NCBI RefSeq assembly: GCF_003362755.1
Contig: NZ_QKRA01000002.1
Coordinates: 1-64,000 of the forward strand
Reading direction: 5' to 3'
Origin: Marinomonas piezotolerans
Lineage (GTDB): Bacteria > Pseudomonadota > Gammaproteobacteria > Pseudomonadales > Marinomonadaceae
Length of the DNA: 64,000 nucleotides
Numbering within the stretch: position 1 is the stretch's first letter; each line of letters begins with the position of its first letter. The notes below the pieces were generated by a model that searched no databases, was not told the origin of the DNA, and worked only from the letters and a program-made list of their open reading frames with translations. The translations under genes were made by a program, and so were the position numbers. Below are positions 54,396 to 63,530 of this stretch, in pieces.

Positions 54396-55145
54396 ATGAC
54401 AAAAACAAAACGTATCTACGTTGTTGACGATGATGATGATATTCGTTCGCTGCTAAAATCCTACTTGGAAAAAAACCAATATTCGGTGTTAACAGCGGAT
54501 TCAGGAGAGGCTTTTTTAGAAGGCTTTGATCCCGACTTGGGCATTGATCTGGTGATCCTAGACATTCGTTTACCCGGCGCTGATGGCTTCTCAGTCTGTC
54601 GTTCGTTACGAACGTTATCGAATGTCCCTGTCATTATGCTCACCGCTAACTCAGACGAAATGGACCGTATTATCGGGCTTGAAATCGGTGCGGATGACTA
54701 CCTCGCTAAACCATTTAACCCTCGCGAGCTGTTAGCCCGTATCAAGGCAATACACCGCCGAATGGAACAAATCGAAGCGCATGAACCCGCCCCAGAGCCG
54801 ATTCCTCAAGCGCAACGCTTCTATCGCTTTGCTCAATTTGAGCTGGATACTTTGACGCGTGAATTATGGGTAAATAATGAAAAAGAAGCCTTAAGCGGCG
54901 CGGACTACAATTTGCTGATGCTGTTTGTAACCAACCCAGGGGCTGTGCTTAGTCGCGATTACATTGCCGAAAATACACGGGGCCGCGATTCCACTCCGTT
55001 AGATCGATTTATTGATGTGCATGTTAGCCGCTTGCGCCAGCGACTGCGTGAGGATGCGCGACAACCACAATTAATTAAAACCGTGCGAGGTCAAGGATAC
55101 ATTCTCACAGCTCAGGTCGAAGCCAGCAACCATGGCCTTCACTAA
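54396..55145 (+). CDS. OmpR-family response regulator, GltR-like
   Basis: A 249-residue two-component regulator. The receiver domain (about 5-120) has the acidic pocket VVDDDDDI, the phospho-Asp in VILDIRLPGADGF near 55, the Thr in IMLTANSDE and the Lys in DDYLAKPFNPRELLARI. The C-terminal winged helix (about 145-245) has DYNLLMLFVTNPGAVLSRDY and RFIDVHVSRLRQRLRED. The order with the kinase downstream and the gts glucose transporter nearby resembles Pseudomonas GltR/GtrS. It overlaps the kinase gene by 14 nt and is divergent from the fructokinase gene. Confidence 0.9.
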   Translation: MTKTKRIYVVDDDDDIRSLLKSYLEKNQYSVLTADSGEAFLEGFDPDLGIDLVILDIRLPGADGFSVCRSLRTLSNVPVIMLTANSDEMDRIIGLEIGADDYLAKPFNPRELLARIKAIHRRMEQIEAHEPAPEPIPQAQRFYRFAQFELDTLTRELWVNNEKEALSGADYNLLMLFVTNPGAVLSRDYIAENTRGRDSTPLDRFIDVHVSRLRQRLREDARQPQLIKTVRGQGYILTAQVEASNHGLH

Positions 55146-56583
55146 GCGCTTACGGAACGCCTTCCAATCCCTAACCGGGCAAATTGTCATTATCATGACG
55201 GTAGGGGTGGCCGCTGCGCAGCTTATTGGCTCGTCTATCTGGCTCCATCAGGTTGAGGCCGACACCCGCCAAAATGTGCGTGAAGTCTCCAAACACATGG
55301 CGTTTCGTATCGCTGCAACCGTTAGTTACTTCAGTTCGTTGCCGCAAAACTATCGCCATATCGTAATCGATCAGCTACAGGACATGGGTGGCACTCGATT
55401 TTTTGTCACCTTGAATAAAGAAGAGATCCTAATCAATCCGATTGAAGGCTCGCCTCTAAAAGAAATCGTTAAAGAAGAAGTACAAAACACACTGGCCAAG
55501 CAGTTAGGCATAAGGAATGCCAAAATAGCATTTTCACGGCCAGACGACCTCCACGTGATCAACAACCACACAAGGTTAGCCGATTTGCCAGAGCGTTGGG
55601 GGCATCATAGCCTCTTAGTGAAGCCGTTAACGCCACCAATCATCGTGATCCAGATCCCTATTAATGATTCGGATTGGCTCTATCTGGCTAGTCTGATGCC
55701 GGACCCTTATTTCTTAGAAGAAAGCTCTCCTTTGAGCCGCGACCGTGTGATTTCATTGGTGATTTCTGTCATCGCAGTGCTTCTATTAACCTTGCTCATC
55801 TTACGCCGCACGACCCGACCTCTCGCCGTATTAGCGCGTGCTGCAGAGCGATTTGGTCAAGGTGACTACGAGCCATTGCGTGAAGTCGGTGCATTAGAAG
55901 TTCGTCATACCGCGCATGCATTTAATGATATGCAATCGCGTATTCAGCGCTATTTAGATGATCGTGAGCGCCTCTTTGTTTCAATATCACATGACCTTAA
56001 AACACCGATAACGCGGTTAAGACTGCGTGCTGAAATGCTTGAGGATGAGCCGACCCGCGATGCCATGATTCGCGATCTTGAAGATTTAGATATGTTGGTA
56101 AAAGGTGCACTTCAGAGTGTAAAAGAGACCGATATTCACGAAAATCGCGTAGAAGTGAACGTGATGCGTTTCCTACAGGATATCCAAACAAGCGCCAATC
56201 AACACCAAGAAAATGTCACCTTACATGGCCACTTAACGCACCCTTTTATCGGCAAACCCCTCGCCATTCGGCGATGCCTTGGCAACCTAGTAGATAACGC
56301 ATTATTTTACGGCCATCGAGCCAATATATGGATAGAAGACAGCGAAAACGAATTGAGTATTCGTATTTGTGATGATGGCCCCGGTATTCCAGATACGAAA
56401 ATAAATGAGATGTTCCAGCCCTATACGCGCCTAGCGAACACAAACAGTGGTCGATCAAGCAGCAATATGGGGCTGGGACTGAGCATTGCGAGAAACATTG
56501 CCCGCGCACACGGTGGTGAAGTGACACTCAGAAATCGCTCTCAAGGTGGCTTAGAAGCGCGCCTATGGCTGCCCCGACACTAG
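55132..56583 (+). CDS. Membrane histidine kinase, GtrS-like
   Basis: A 483-residue sensor kinase. TM1 is at about 16-38 and a periplasmic domain follows (about 40-200), including YRHIVIDQLQDMGGTRFFVT, a stretch I associate with GtrS-type sensors. TM2 is at about 205-225 (VISLVISVIAVLLLTLLIL), then HAMP. The H-box SISHDLKTPITRLRLRAEML has His near 287. The catalytic domain has LGNLVDNALFYGH, RICDDGPGIPD and GLGLSIARNIARAHGG. All kinase boxes are intact. It overlaps the response regulator by 14 nt and converges with a 21-nt overlap on the GGDEF-EAL gene. GtrS of Pseudomonas senses 2-ketogluconate; whether this one does is unknown. Confidence 0.88.
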   Translation: MAFTKRLRNAFQSLTGQIVIIMTVGVAAAQLIGSSIWLHQVEADTRQNVREVSKHMAFRIAATVSYFSSLPQNYRHIVIDQLQDMGGTRFFVTLNKEEILINPIEGSPLKEIVKEEVQNTLAKQLGIRNAKIAFSRPDDLHVINNHTRLADLPERWGHHSLLVKPLTPPIIVIQIPINDSDWLYLASLMPDPYFLEESSPLSRDRVISLVISVIAVLLLTLLILRRTTRPLAVLARAAERFGQGDYEPLREVGALEVRHTAHAFNDMQSRIQRYLDDRERLFVSISHDLKTPITRLRLRAEMLEDEPTRDAMIRDLEDLDMLVKGALQSVKETDIHENRVEVNVMRFLQDIQTSANQHQENVTLHGHLTHPFIGKPLAIRRCLGNLVDNALFYGHRANIWIEDSENELSIRICDDGPGIPDTKINEMFQPYTRLANTNSGRSSSNMGLGLSIARNIARAHGGEVTLRNRSQGGLEARLWLPRH

Positions 56584-58281
56584 CGCTGTAGCACGACTCC
56601 CCATCCACTCTGTCAAAGCGTCTGCAGTCATAGGTCGAGCATACAAAAAGCCTTGCCCTGTCATGCAGCCCTGTTGCTGCAAGCAATTGGCTTGTTCTTC
56701 GCTTTCCACACCTTCCGCCACCAGATCCAGACCTAACCCTTGGCATAGATAAATAATCGCTTGCGTGATCAGGGGGTCCGATAGTGCTTCAAGGTTATCT
56801 TCAGAGACAAAACAGCGATCGATTTTTATTCGATCAATCGGCAGTGTTTTCAAATACCGCAGTGACGAATACCCCGTACCAAAATCATCAATCGCTATTT
56901 TAATACCCGCGTTTCGCAACGCATTAAGCGTATCGAAACTCGCCACACCAGAGTCAACAAACACCTCTTCCGTCAGCTCTAAAATCAATAAACTAGGCGG
57001 TATTTGGTACTTATTGACCGTATCGAGGATCATTTGATCGAAGCCAATATAACGCAAATGATGCGGGGAAATATTGACTGACATGCTTAGCGTAAAACCT
57101 TGGTCTAGCCAACATCGCAGCTGTTGGCATGCCGCCTCCACCACCCACTCACCCAATTCTGCCGTCAAACCAACGCGAGTCGCTTCTTGAATAAAGTCGT
57201 TTGGCATAACGATCGTACCATCTGGCAAACACCAACGAATCAGTGCTTCCACCCCCAACAAACTGCCATCTTGCATATTGATCACAGGCTGATAATGAAG
57301 CTCAAATTCGTTATTGTTCAACGCCCGATGTAAACCGTTTTCTACTCGTATTTCTTTTTGCAGGCGCGCTTGAAGACAATCGGTAAACACAAGATGATGG
57401 GCCGCTCCACGAGTCTTACACTCATATAATGCCATGTCGGCTTTGCGCATCAGCTCTGACACTGTAAGTCCATGATCAGGATAGATAGCAATCCCCATGC
57501 TGGCAGAAACATCCAGCAATTTGCCGTCCAACTGAGCGGGGCGCATGACCTCAGCTAAGATCTTCTCAGCGACGGTATCCAAACTCTTAATGTCAGACAC
57601 ATTGTCGAGCATCAGAGTAAATTCATCTCCTCCGATACGCGCGACAACATCGCTTTTTCTTGTCGCGGCTTGTATACGGCTACCGATCAAGGTCAGCAGC
57701 AGATCGCCCACATGGTGACCCAATGTATCGTTCACGTTTTTAAAACGATCCAAATCTAAAAACGCAATGGCGAGTTGGTTCTTATAGCGTTTCGCCCGAG
57801 CAATCGCGAGCTCAGTATGCTCTTCAAAAATCATTCGATTACCCAACCCCGTCAACGGGTCGCGCTTTATCAATAATGAGATTTGTTGCTCAGAGCGCTT
57901 ACGCTCGATAGCGTGGCGTATGCTGCGCTCTAACAAGCCGGTGGTCACTTCATCTTTGGGAATAAAATCGGACGCCCCTAGTTGCATCAGCGTGTCATCT
58001 AAATCCGATGCATCGCCGCCTGTCAGTACAACGACCGGCACATCTAGCCCTGTCAGCTTTAGGTGCTTTAGCAGGTCCATCGCCGTATTACCCTGCAAGA
58101 AGTAATCGGCCAAAACAATGTCGAACTCTTGCTCAACGAGCGCTTGCAAGGCCTCTTCAAGCGTCACCACATGCTTTAAATCAAACTGCGATTGCACTGC
58201 TCTGTGCAAATACGTTCGCACCAAAAGGTAGTCTTCCCAGTCATCCTCAACAACGAGAACTGATAACGTGTTTTTGTCCAT
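56563..58281 (-). CDS. Receiver-GGDEF-EAL cyclic-di-GMP protein
   Basis: A 572-residue three-domain protein. The receiver (1-125) has VVEDDWEDYLL and the phospho-Asp in IVLADYFLQGN. The diguanylate cyclase domain (about 150-315) keeps the active motif RIGGDEFTLML near 215. The phosphodiesterase domain (about 320-565) keeps LLGVEALIRW near 343, DDFGTGYSSLRYLKTLPIDRI, split, and EGVESEEQA. Both catalytic cores appear intact, so it could make or degrade c-di-GMP under phosphorylation control. The start is at 58281 (MDKNTLSVLV) after GAGAAAA. It is cotranscribed with the upstream receiver and sensor genes. Confidence 0.9.
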   Translation of the reverse strand: MDKNTLSVLVVEDDWEDYLLVRTYLHRAVQSQFDLKHVVTLEEALQALVEQEFDIVLADYFLQGNTAMDLLKHLKLTGLDVPVVVLTGGDASDLDDTLMQLGASDFIPKDEVTTGLLERSIRHAIERKRSEQQISLLIKRDPLTGLGNRMIFEEHTELAIARAKRYKNQLAIAFLDLDRFKNVNDTLGHHVGDLLLTLIGSRIQAATRKSDVVARIGGDEFTLMLDNVSDIKSLDTVAEKILAEVMRPAQLDGKLLDVSASMGIAIYPDHGLTVSELMRKADMALYECKTRGAAHHLVFTDCLQARLQKEIRVENGLHRALNNNEFELHYQPVINMQDGSLLGVEALIRWCLPDGTIVMPNDFIQEATRVGLTAELGEWVVEAACQQLRCWLDQGFTLSMSVNISPHHLRYIGFDQMILDTVNKYQIPPSLLILELTEEVFVDSGVASFDTLNALRNAGIKIAIDDFGTGYSSLRYLKTLPIDRIKIDRCFVSEDNLEALSDPLITQAIIYLCQGLGLDLVAEGVESEEQANCLQQQGCMTGQGFLYARPMTADALTEWMGSRATALVSGQP

Positions 58282-58289
58282 AATTTTCT

Positions 58290-58718
58290 CTACATAGCGG
58301 GCTTTAGCCAACGTTCGTATAGCCGTAACAATTGTTTCTCTAAATCGTTAACACTGTCGGGCTTCCCTAGGTGGTCATCGGCCCCTAACAATCGACTACG
58401 GGCGCGCTCCTCCGCCATATTAGACGTAGAAAACACGACAATGGTTAAATCGTTAAAGGCGCTCTGTTCACGGAGTTCACGCAACCACTCGATGCCATTT
58501 TTACTTGGCATATTCAGATCGAGTAACAGCAATGTTTGCCGCATACGCTCGGGAGACTGTTTAATCCATTCTAGCTCGGCTAAAAATTCTGTACCCGTTT
58601 GTAGGTGCACAAACTGAATCGGATACTCTATTCGCCGTATTGCTGTTTTAACTAATAGCGCATCTTCTGCATCATCGTCAAACATTAGCATTGATGCATG
58701 TTTATTCACTTCTGTCAT
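58290..58718 (-). CDS. Stand-alone response regulator, Rcp1-like
   Basis: A 142-residue single receiver domain. It has MLMFDDDAEDALLVKTAI (acidic pocket), the phospho-Asp in LLLLDLNMPSKNGIEWL near 66, FSTSNMAEE and a Lys in LGKPDSVNDLEK. There is no output domain. This subfamily of small regulators is typically encoded next to a phytochrome-like or PAS sensor kinase, as here. The ATG at 58718 overlaps the sensor gene's end by 17 nt. An upstream ATG (58748) inside that gene is possible but has no better ribosome site. It lies 8 nt before the GGDEF-EAL gene. Confidence 0.88.
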   Translation of the reverse strand: MTEVNKHASMLMFDDDAEDALLVKTAIRRIEYPIQFVHLQTGTEFLAELEWIKQSPERMRQTLLLLDLNMPSKNGIEWLRELREQSAFNDLTIVVFSTSNMAEERARSRLLGADDHLGKPDSVNDLEKQLLRLYERWLKPAM

Positions 58719-60072
58719 CGCGCCCACCATCCTCGTGAACAAGCTCAATCGTCATACGCGTCCCCTCGCCTTCTTTGGAATGTGCATAAATATGACCGCC
58801 GTGTCGCTGGACGATCTTTCGGCAAATCGCCAGCCCCATTCCAGTGCCAGGGAACGCATGCATCGTATGCAAGCGTCTAAAGACCTCAAAGATGTGCTCC
58901 GCTTGAGCCTGATCAAACCCAATACCATTATCCTGCACGACGATTCGAGCGTAGTGCTCATCACTGTGATCTTCGATCTGAATAATGGGCACTCGCGAGG
59001 GGTGGTGATACTTCAACGCATTACCAATGAGATTTTGAAACAGTTGCCGAAATTGAACTTTGTCCACAGCTAAAATCGGCAAATCGGCCACATGAATCTC
59101 GGCTCCCGTCTCTTCAATCATTAATTGCAAATCGTCCAACACTTCATCCAGTAAGCTATTTAAGCGAACCCGCTTGAAGGGGCTAGCTTTCGAAGTCACA
59201 CGGCTATAGGCCAATAGATCACTCAGCAAATCACGCATACGCTCGGCAGCACTGACGATATAACCTGAGAATTCATTACCTTCTTGAGTAAATTCTCCGT
59301 ATTCACCTTCTTGTAATAGCGTTGAAAATGAAATGATCTTGCGCAAGGGTTCGCGCAAGTCATGGGACGCGATGAACGCAAACTCCTGCAACTCACGGTT
59401 TGAAGATTCCAATGCCGTATTACGTTCATGGATACGCTGCTCGTAAGCTTTTCGCTCACTGATGTCCACCACTGCCGCGACAATTTCGGCACCGCCATCT
59501 AGCCCAACAGGGTGCAAGCCAACTTCCACGGGCACCCGTGATCCATCGAAACGGACGCCATACAGATCACGGCGAGCGCCCATCATGCGCTTAGAAGGCT
59601 GTTGCTGAAACTCTTGACGATTATGGTGATGCTGTTCGCGCAATTCTTGAGGCACCAAGCTTTCCACCGATTGCCCCACCAACTCTTGTGCAGAACAACG
59701 AAAAATAGACGCCACCATACTATTGGCTTGGGTGATCACACCTTCTTTATTGACTACCAACATGCCATTTGGAGCCGACTCAAAGATGCTGGTCATACGC
59801 TGTTTTGCTAGCTCGGTTGCCTTCACTTCGCGCTCAAGAGCGACCTGAATGTCTTGTAACTCACGCGTACGCTGATCGACTTCTTGCTCCAATGAATCGG
59901 ACAGTTGACGCAGCTCTGCCTCGACTTTTTCACGACGTTCAACTTCTGCTTTAAGTCGCTGATTACTGTGTTCTAGCTCACGTGAGCGTCGTTGAACAAC
60001 CAGTCCAAAGAACAAAAGCACGAGGCAATACACCACCAATATGACAATGTCCTCTCCCATATTTAAGTCCAT
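58702..60072 (-). CDS. PAS sensor histidine kinase
   Basis: A 456-residue kinase. One short N-terminal membrane helix (DIVILVVYCLVLLFFGLVV, about 8-26) is followed by a long coiled coil (about 30-95). A PAS domain follows (about 95-215, FESAPNGMLVVNKEGVITQA), ending with an ADISERK-like VVDISERK. The H-box FIASHDLREPLRKI has His near 234. The ATP-binding domain has LFQNLIGNALKYH, VQDNGIGFDQ and GTGMGLAICRKIVQRHGG. The H-box is of the phytochrome/Rcp1-partner type. GGAG is 5 nt before the ATG. It heads the three-gene leftward signalling unit; the signal is unknown. Confidence 0.9.
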   Translation of the reverse strand: MDLNMGEDIVILVVYCLVLLFFGLVVQRRSRELEHSNQRLKAEVERREKVEAELRQLSDSLEQEVDQRTRELQDIQVALEREVKATELAKQRMTSIFESAPNGMLVVNKEGVITQANSMVASIFRCSAQELVGQSVESLVPQELREQHHHNRQEFQQQPSKRMMGARRDLYGVRFDGSRVPVEVGLHPVGLDGGAEIVAAVVDISERKAYEQRIHERNTALESSNRELQEFAFIASHDLREPLRKIISFSTLLQEGEYGEFTQEGNEFSGYIVSAAERMRDLLSDLLAYSRVTSKASPFKRVRLNSLLDEVLDDLQLMIEETGAEIHVADLPILAVDKVQFRQLFQNLIGNALKYHHPSRVPIIQIEDHSDEHYARIVVQDNGIGFDQAQAEHIFEVFRRLHTMHAFPGTGMGLAICRKIVQRHGGHIYAHSKEGEGTRMTIELVHEDGGRDDRSE

Positions 60073-60342
60073 AACAACTCCTTGTTGGTCTAGCCTTAAG
60101 CTACTAACTCAATGAAGTATAGGAGAACTTTGTGACGAGCAGCCGTCATTTTAACCGTTCGGTAAAAGAATTCGTTGGTGACCGATACGGCTTTGCAAGA
60201 CTTTGATACATTTGGTTGCTCTACTTTACCACTCGGGTTCACAAGGTTTGCTACATTGGATAGGTCTTAATCAGCATTCTTAATGCAAATGACATAACGA
60301 CATTAGCTAAAAGTGCCATAACAATAACAAGGGTTACTAATC

Positions 60343-61593
60343 ATGAAAAAAATAGCATTAGGTCTATCTAGTCTTGCCATTTCTGTTGCCGCTGCGACAG
60401 CTCACGCAGGGGAAGTAGAAGTACTTCATTGGTGGACATCCGGTGGTGAAGCTGCTTCGATCAACGTCCTAAAAGAATTGATGGAAGAACAAGGCCACAC
60501 CTGGAAAGACTTTGCTGTCGCAGGCGGCGGCGGTGAATCAGCCATGACGGTTCTAAAATCTCGCGCGATTGCAGGCAACCCTCCTGCCGCGGCACAAATC
60601 AAAGGTCCTACCATCCAAGAGTGGGGCGATCTCGGATTCCTAACCAATCTTGATGCCGTTGCCGACCAAGGCGATTGGGATGTTGTCCTTCCGCAAGTGG
60701 TCAGTGATGTCATGAAATACGATGGCCACTACGTTGCCGCTCCAGTCAACGTACACCGTGTAAACTGGATGTGGGCAAACCCAGAAGTCTTCAAAAAAGC
60801 AGGTGCATCGATCCCAGGTACTTGGGACGAGTTCTTCAAAGCCGCAGACAAAATCAAAGCTGCAGGCTTTACACCACTTGCTCACGGTGGCCAAGCTTGG
60901 CAGGACGCAACACTGTTCGAAGCCATTGCTTTGTCTAAAGGCTCTCAATTCTACAGCGCCGCATTCATGGGCTTGGATGAGAAAACACTGCGTAGTGACG
61001 ATATGATTGACGTATTCAAAACGTTCAAAAAAACCCGCGCTTACGTAGACCCTGGCTTCTCAGGCCGCGATTGGAACATCGCAACGTCTATGGTGATCAA
61101 TGGTGACGCAGCCATGCAAATCATGGGTGACTGGGCGAAAGGCGAATTCACTGCTGCAGGTAAACAAGCAGGCATTGATTACGTTTGTTATGCAGCACCT
61201 GGTACAAGCGGCCAATTCACCTTTAACATTGACTCCCTAGCGATGTTTGAAGTGGACGACAAAGAGTCTCAAAAAGCACAACAAGACCTTGCTAAATTGA
61301 TGCTTGAGCCAACCTTCCAAGAAACATTCAACCTAAATAAAGGTTCCATCCCTGCTCGTTTGAACATGCCACGTGACAAGTTCGACAGCTGTGCACACGC
61401 TTCGATGGATGCCTTCTTAGCCAGTTCAACAACGGGTGACCTTGTACCAAGTATGGCGCACGGCATGTCGGTGAACTCTATGGTTCAAGGTGCGATGTTT
61501 GACGTTGTAACAAACTTCTACAACAGCGACTCGATGACGGCTGAAGAGGCCGTAGACCGTCTAGCTCGCGCTGTAAAAGCTAGCACATACTAA
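60343..61593 (+). CDS. gtsA: Glucose-binding periplasmic protein GtsA
   Basis: A 416-residue CUT1 solute-binding protein. A signal peptide ([20 protein letters not shown]) precedes [20 protein letters not shown] and [39 protein letters not shown] and [20 protein letters not shown] follow, all close to Pseudomonas GtsA. It captures glucose (and perhaps related hexoses) in the periplasm. AAGGG precedes the ATG. It opens the gtsABCD operon, separated from gtsB by a hairpin that could favour its higher expression. The 270-nt region upstream probably holds its promoter and regulator sites. Confidence 0.92.
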   Translation: MKKIALGLSSLAISVAAATAHAGEVEVLHWWTSGGEAASINVLKELMEEQGHTWKDFAVAGGGGESAMTVLKSRAIAGNPPAAAQIKGPTIQEWGDLGFLTNLDAVADQGDWDVVLPQVVSDVMKYDGHYVAAPVNVHRVNWMWANPEVFKKAGASIPGTWDEFFKAADKIKAAGFTPLAHGGQAWQDATLFEAIALSKGSQFYSAAFMGLDEKTLRSDDMIDVFKTFKKTRAYVDPGFSGRDWNIATSMVINGDAAMQIMGDWAKGEFTAAGKQAGIDYVCYAAPGTSGQFTFNIDSLAMFEVDDKESQKAQQDLAKLMLEPTFQETFNLNKGSIPARLNMPRDKFDSCAHASMDAFLASSTTGDLVPSMAHGMSVNSMVQGAMFDVVTNFYNSDSMTAEEAVDRLARAVKASTY

Positions 61594-61604
61594 GTGTTAA
61601 AACC

Positions 61605-61632
61605 GAGGCCAGCCGCTAGGTTGGCCTCTCTT
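61605..61632 (+). terminator. Intercistronic hairpin between gtsA and gtsB
   Basis: GAGGCCAGCC and GGTTGGCCTC form a 10-bp stem (one G-T wobble) with a GCTA loop, followed by TCTTCTCTCC. The weak T-run suggests partial termination or protection of the gtsA mRNA from 3' decay. Confidence 0.65.
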
Positions 61633-61658
61633 CTCTCCTTAAAGTAGAAGCACCCATT

Positions 61659-62588
61659 ATGAATAAAATTGCCGCCAAAGCTGGGTCTGGAGCGACTCAA
61701 GCTGGTCGTCCTGCGCGCCTAAGTTTGGCCGATTGGATGCCCAAAATTGTCATGGCACCGACGGCCGTAGCCGCCATCGTGTGTATCTACGGCTATATGA
61801 TATGGACGGCCGTACTCTCTTTCACAAACTCTCGTATGTTACCGACCTATAAGTTCGTTGGTTTTGATCAATACGAGCGTTTATTTATGAACGACCGTTG
61901 GATGGTTGCCCTATCAAACTTGGGCGTCTTCGGTGGATTGTTCATCTTGATCTGTCTATTTTTAGGCGTCATGTTGGCCATCTTCTTGGATCAGAAGATC
62001 CGCGCCGAAGGTGCTATTCGCACCATTTACCTTTACCCCATGGCGATTTCTTTCATCGTGACAGGTACCGCATGGAAATGGTTGCTTAACCCAACCAACG
62101 GTATCGAGAAAATGATGATCGAATTCGGCTTCGAAGACTTCCGCTTCAACTGGCTGTCTGACCCAGACATGGTGGTCTACTGTTTGGTTATTGCAGCGGT
62201 GTGGCAAGCCTCTGGCTTTGTTATGGCGCTCTTCTTAGCAGGGCTACGCGGTGTCGACGGCGAAATGATTAAAGCCGCACAATTGGATGGTGCGAGCACA
62301 TTTACCACTTATCGTCGTATTATTCTGCCGTCGCTTAAACCTGTATTTTTCAGTGCGCTGGTGATCCTGTCACACATTGCCATCAAGAGCTTTGACTTAG
62401 TCGCAGCGTTGACGAATGGTGGTCCAGGCTACTCGTCTGACTTACCCGCTAACTTCATGTACGCCCATGCCTTTACCCGTAGCCAAATCGGCCTAGGTGC
62501 CGCCTCTGCTATGGTGATGTTGGGCTGCGTATTAGCCATCTTGATTCCATATTTGTACTCAGAACTACGAGGTGAGCGCCATGAGTAA
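61659..62588 (+). CDS. gtsB: Glucose ABC transporter permease GtsB
   Basis: A 309-residue CUT1 permease with six helices. IVMAPTAVAAIVCIYGYMIWT begins the core, split at about residues 30-50. YKFVGFDQYERLF and the EAA loop EMIKAAQLDGASTFTTYRRI near 205-224 follow. SFDLVAALTNGGPGYSSDLP, near 247, is characteristic of sugar permeases. It forms the channel with GtsC, whose start overlaps its end by 8 nt. It lies 65 nt downstream of gtsA. Confidence 0.93.
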   Translation: MNKIAAKAGSGATQAGRPARLSLADWMPKIVMAPTAVAAIVCIYGYMIWTAVLSFTNSRMLPTYKFVGFDQYERLFMNDRWMVALSNLGVFGGLFILICLFLGVMLAIFLDQKIRAEGAIRTIYLYPMAISFIVTGTAWKWLLNPTNGIEKMMIEFGFEDFRFNWLSDPDMVVYCLVIAAVWQASGFVMALFLAGLRGVDGEMIKAAQLDGASTFTTYRRIILPSLKPVFFSALVILSHIAIKSFDLVAALTNGGPGYSSDLPANFMYAHAFTRSQIGLGAASAMVMLGCVLAILIPYLYSELRGERHE

Positions 62589-63462
62589 CGTAGCAAAACG
62601 CCAAACCTCAGGGTTAGATAAAGTCCTTCGTGTCGCGCTCTATGTTTGCCTACTCGGCATGGCGACCGTGTACTTGGCTCCTTTCATTGTCATGCTGCTT
62701 ACGTCTTTAAAAGACGTGGAAGAAATCCGATCAGGCACCTTGTTATCATTGCCAAGCTCGCTGGATTTCAGCGCTTGGTCAAAAGCATGGAACGGAGCGT
62801 GTACTGGGAGCCAGTGTGAAGGCATGGCACCGTACTTCTTCAACTCATTTAAAATCGTTATCCCTGCCGTTGCCATTTCAACGCTGTTGGGTGCCCTGAA
62901 TGGCTATGTGATTTCTCACTGGAAATTCAAAGGCAGTGACTTATTCTTCGCAGCGTTATTGGTGGGCTGTTTCATTCCCTTCCAAGTGATCTTGTTGCCG
63001 ATGGCACGCACACTAGGTTGGTTAGGCATCGCGAACACCACAACCGGCTTGGTGATGGTGCACGTCGTGTATGGTGTGGCCTTTACCACGCTGTTTTTCC
63101 GTAACTTCTACCAATCTATTCCGGTGGAGCTTGTGAAAGCAGCGCGCCTTGACGGTGCAGGGTTCTTCACTATCTTCTATCGCATCATCTTGCCCGTTTC
63201 GACGCCGATCATCGTCGTCACGGTTATTTGGCAGTTCACTCAAATCTGGAACGACTTCCTGTTTGGTGTGGCATTCTCTGGCTTCGACACACAACCTGTG
63301 ACGGTAGCCCTTAACAACCTAGTCAACACCAGCTTTGGTGGTAAGGAATACAACGTCGATATGGCCGCGGCCATCATCGCGGCCCTGCCTACCTTATTAG
63401 TGTATGTGCTTGCAGGTAAATACTTCGTTCGCGGCCTAACCGCTGGTGCAGTGAAAGGTTAA
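62581..63462 (+). CDS. gtsC: Glucose ABC transporter permease GtsC
   Basis: A 293-residue CUT1 permease. VCLLGMATVYLAPFIVMLLTS forms TM1, split at about 25-45. LKDVEEIRSGTLLSLPSSLD and the EAA loop ELVKAARLDGAGFFTIFYRI, near 185, follow, with the C-terminal FVRGLTAGAVKG typical of MalG-type partners. The start at 62581 (MSNVAKRQT) follows GAGGTG by 6 nt and overlaps gtsB. A GTG at 62572 is the alternative. Confidence 0.93.
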   Translation: MSNVAKRQTSGLDKVLRVALYVCLLGMATVYLAPFIVMLLTSLKDVEEIRSGTLLSLPSSLDFSAWSKAWNGACTGSQCEGMAPYFFNSFKIVIPAVAISTLLGALNGYVISHWKFKGSDLFFAALLVGCFIPFQVILLPMARTLGWLGIANTTTGLVMVHVVYGVAFTTLFFRNFYQSIPVELVKAARLDGAGFFTIFYRIILPVSTPIIVVTVIWQFTQIWNDFLFGVAFSGFDTQPVTVALNNLVNTSFGGKEYNVDMAAAIIAALPTLLVYVLAGKYFVRGLTAGAVKG

Positions 63463-63530
63463 GTTTTTAAGGTTGAACACAGTGCCGGCGACAACATCCG
63501 CTGGCCCGTTACAGAATTTGGAGAAATAAC

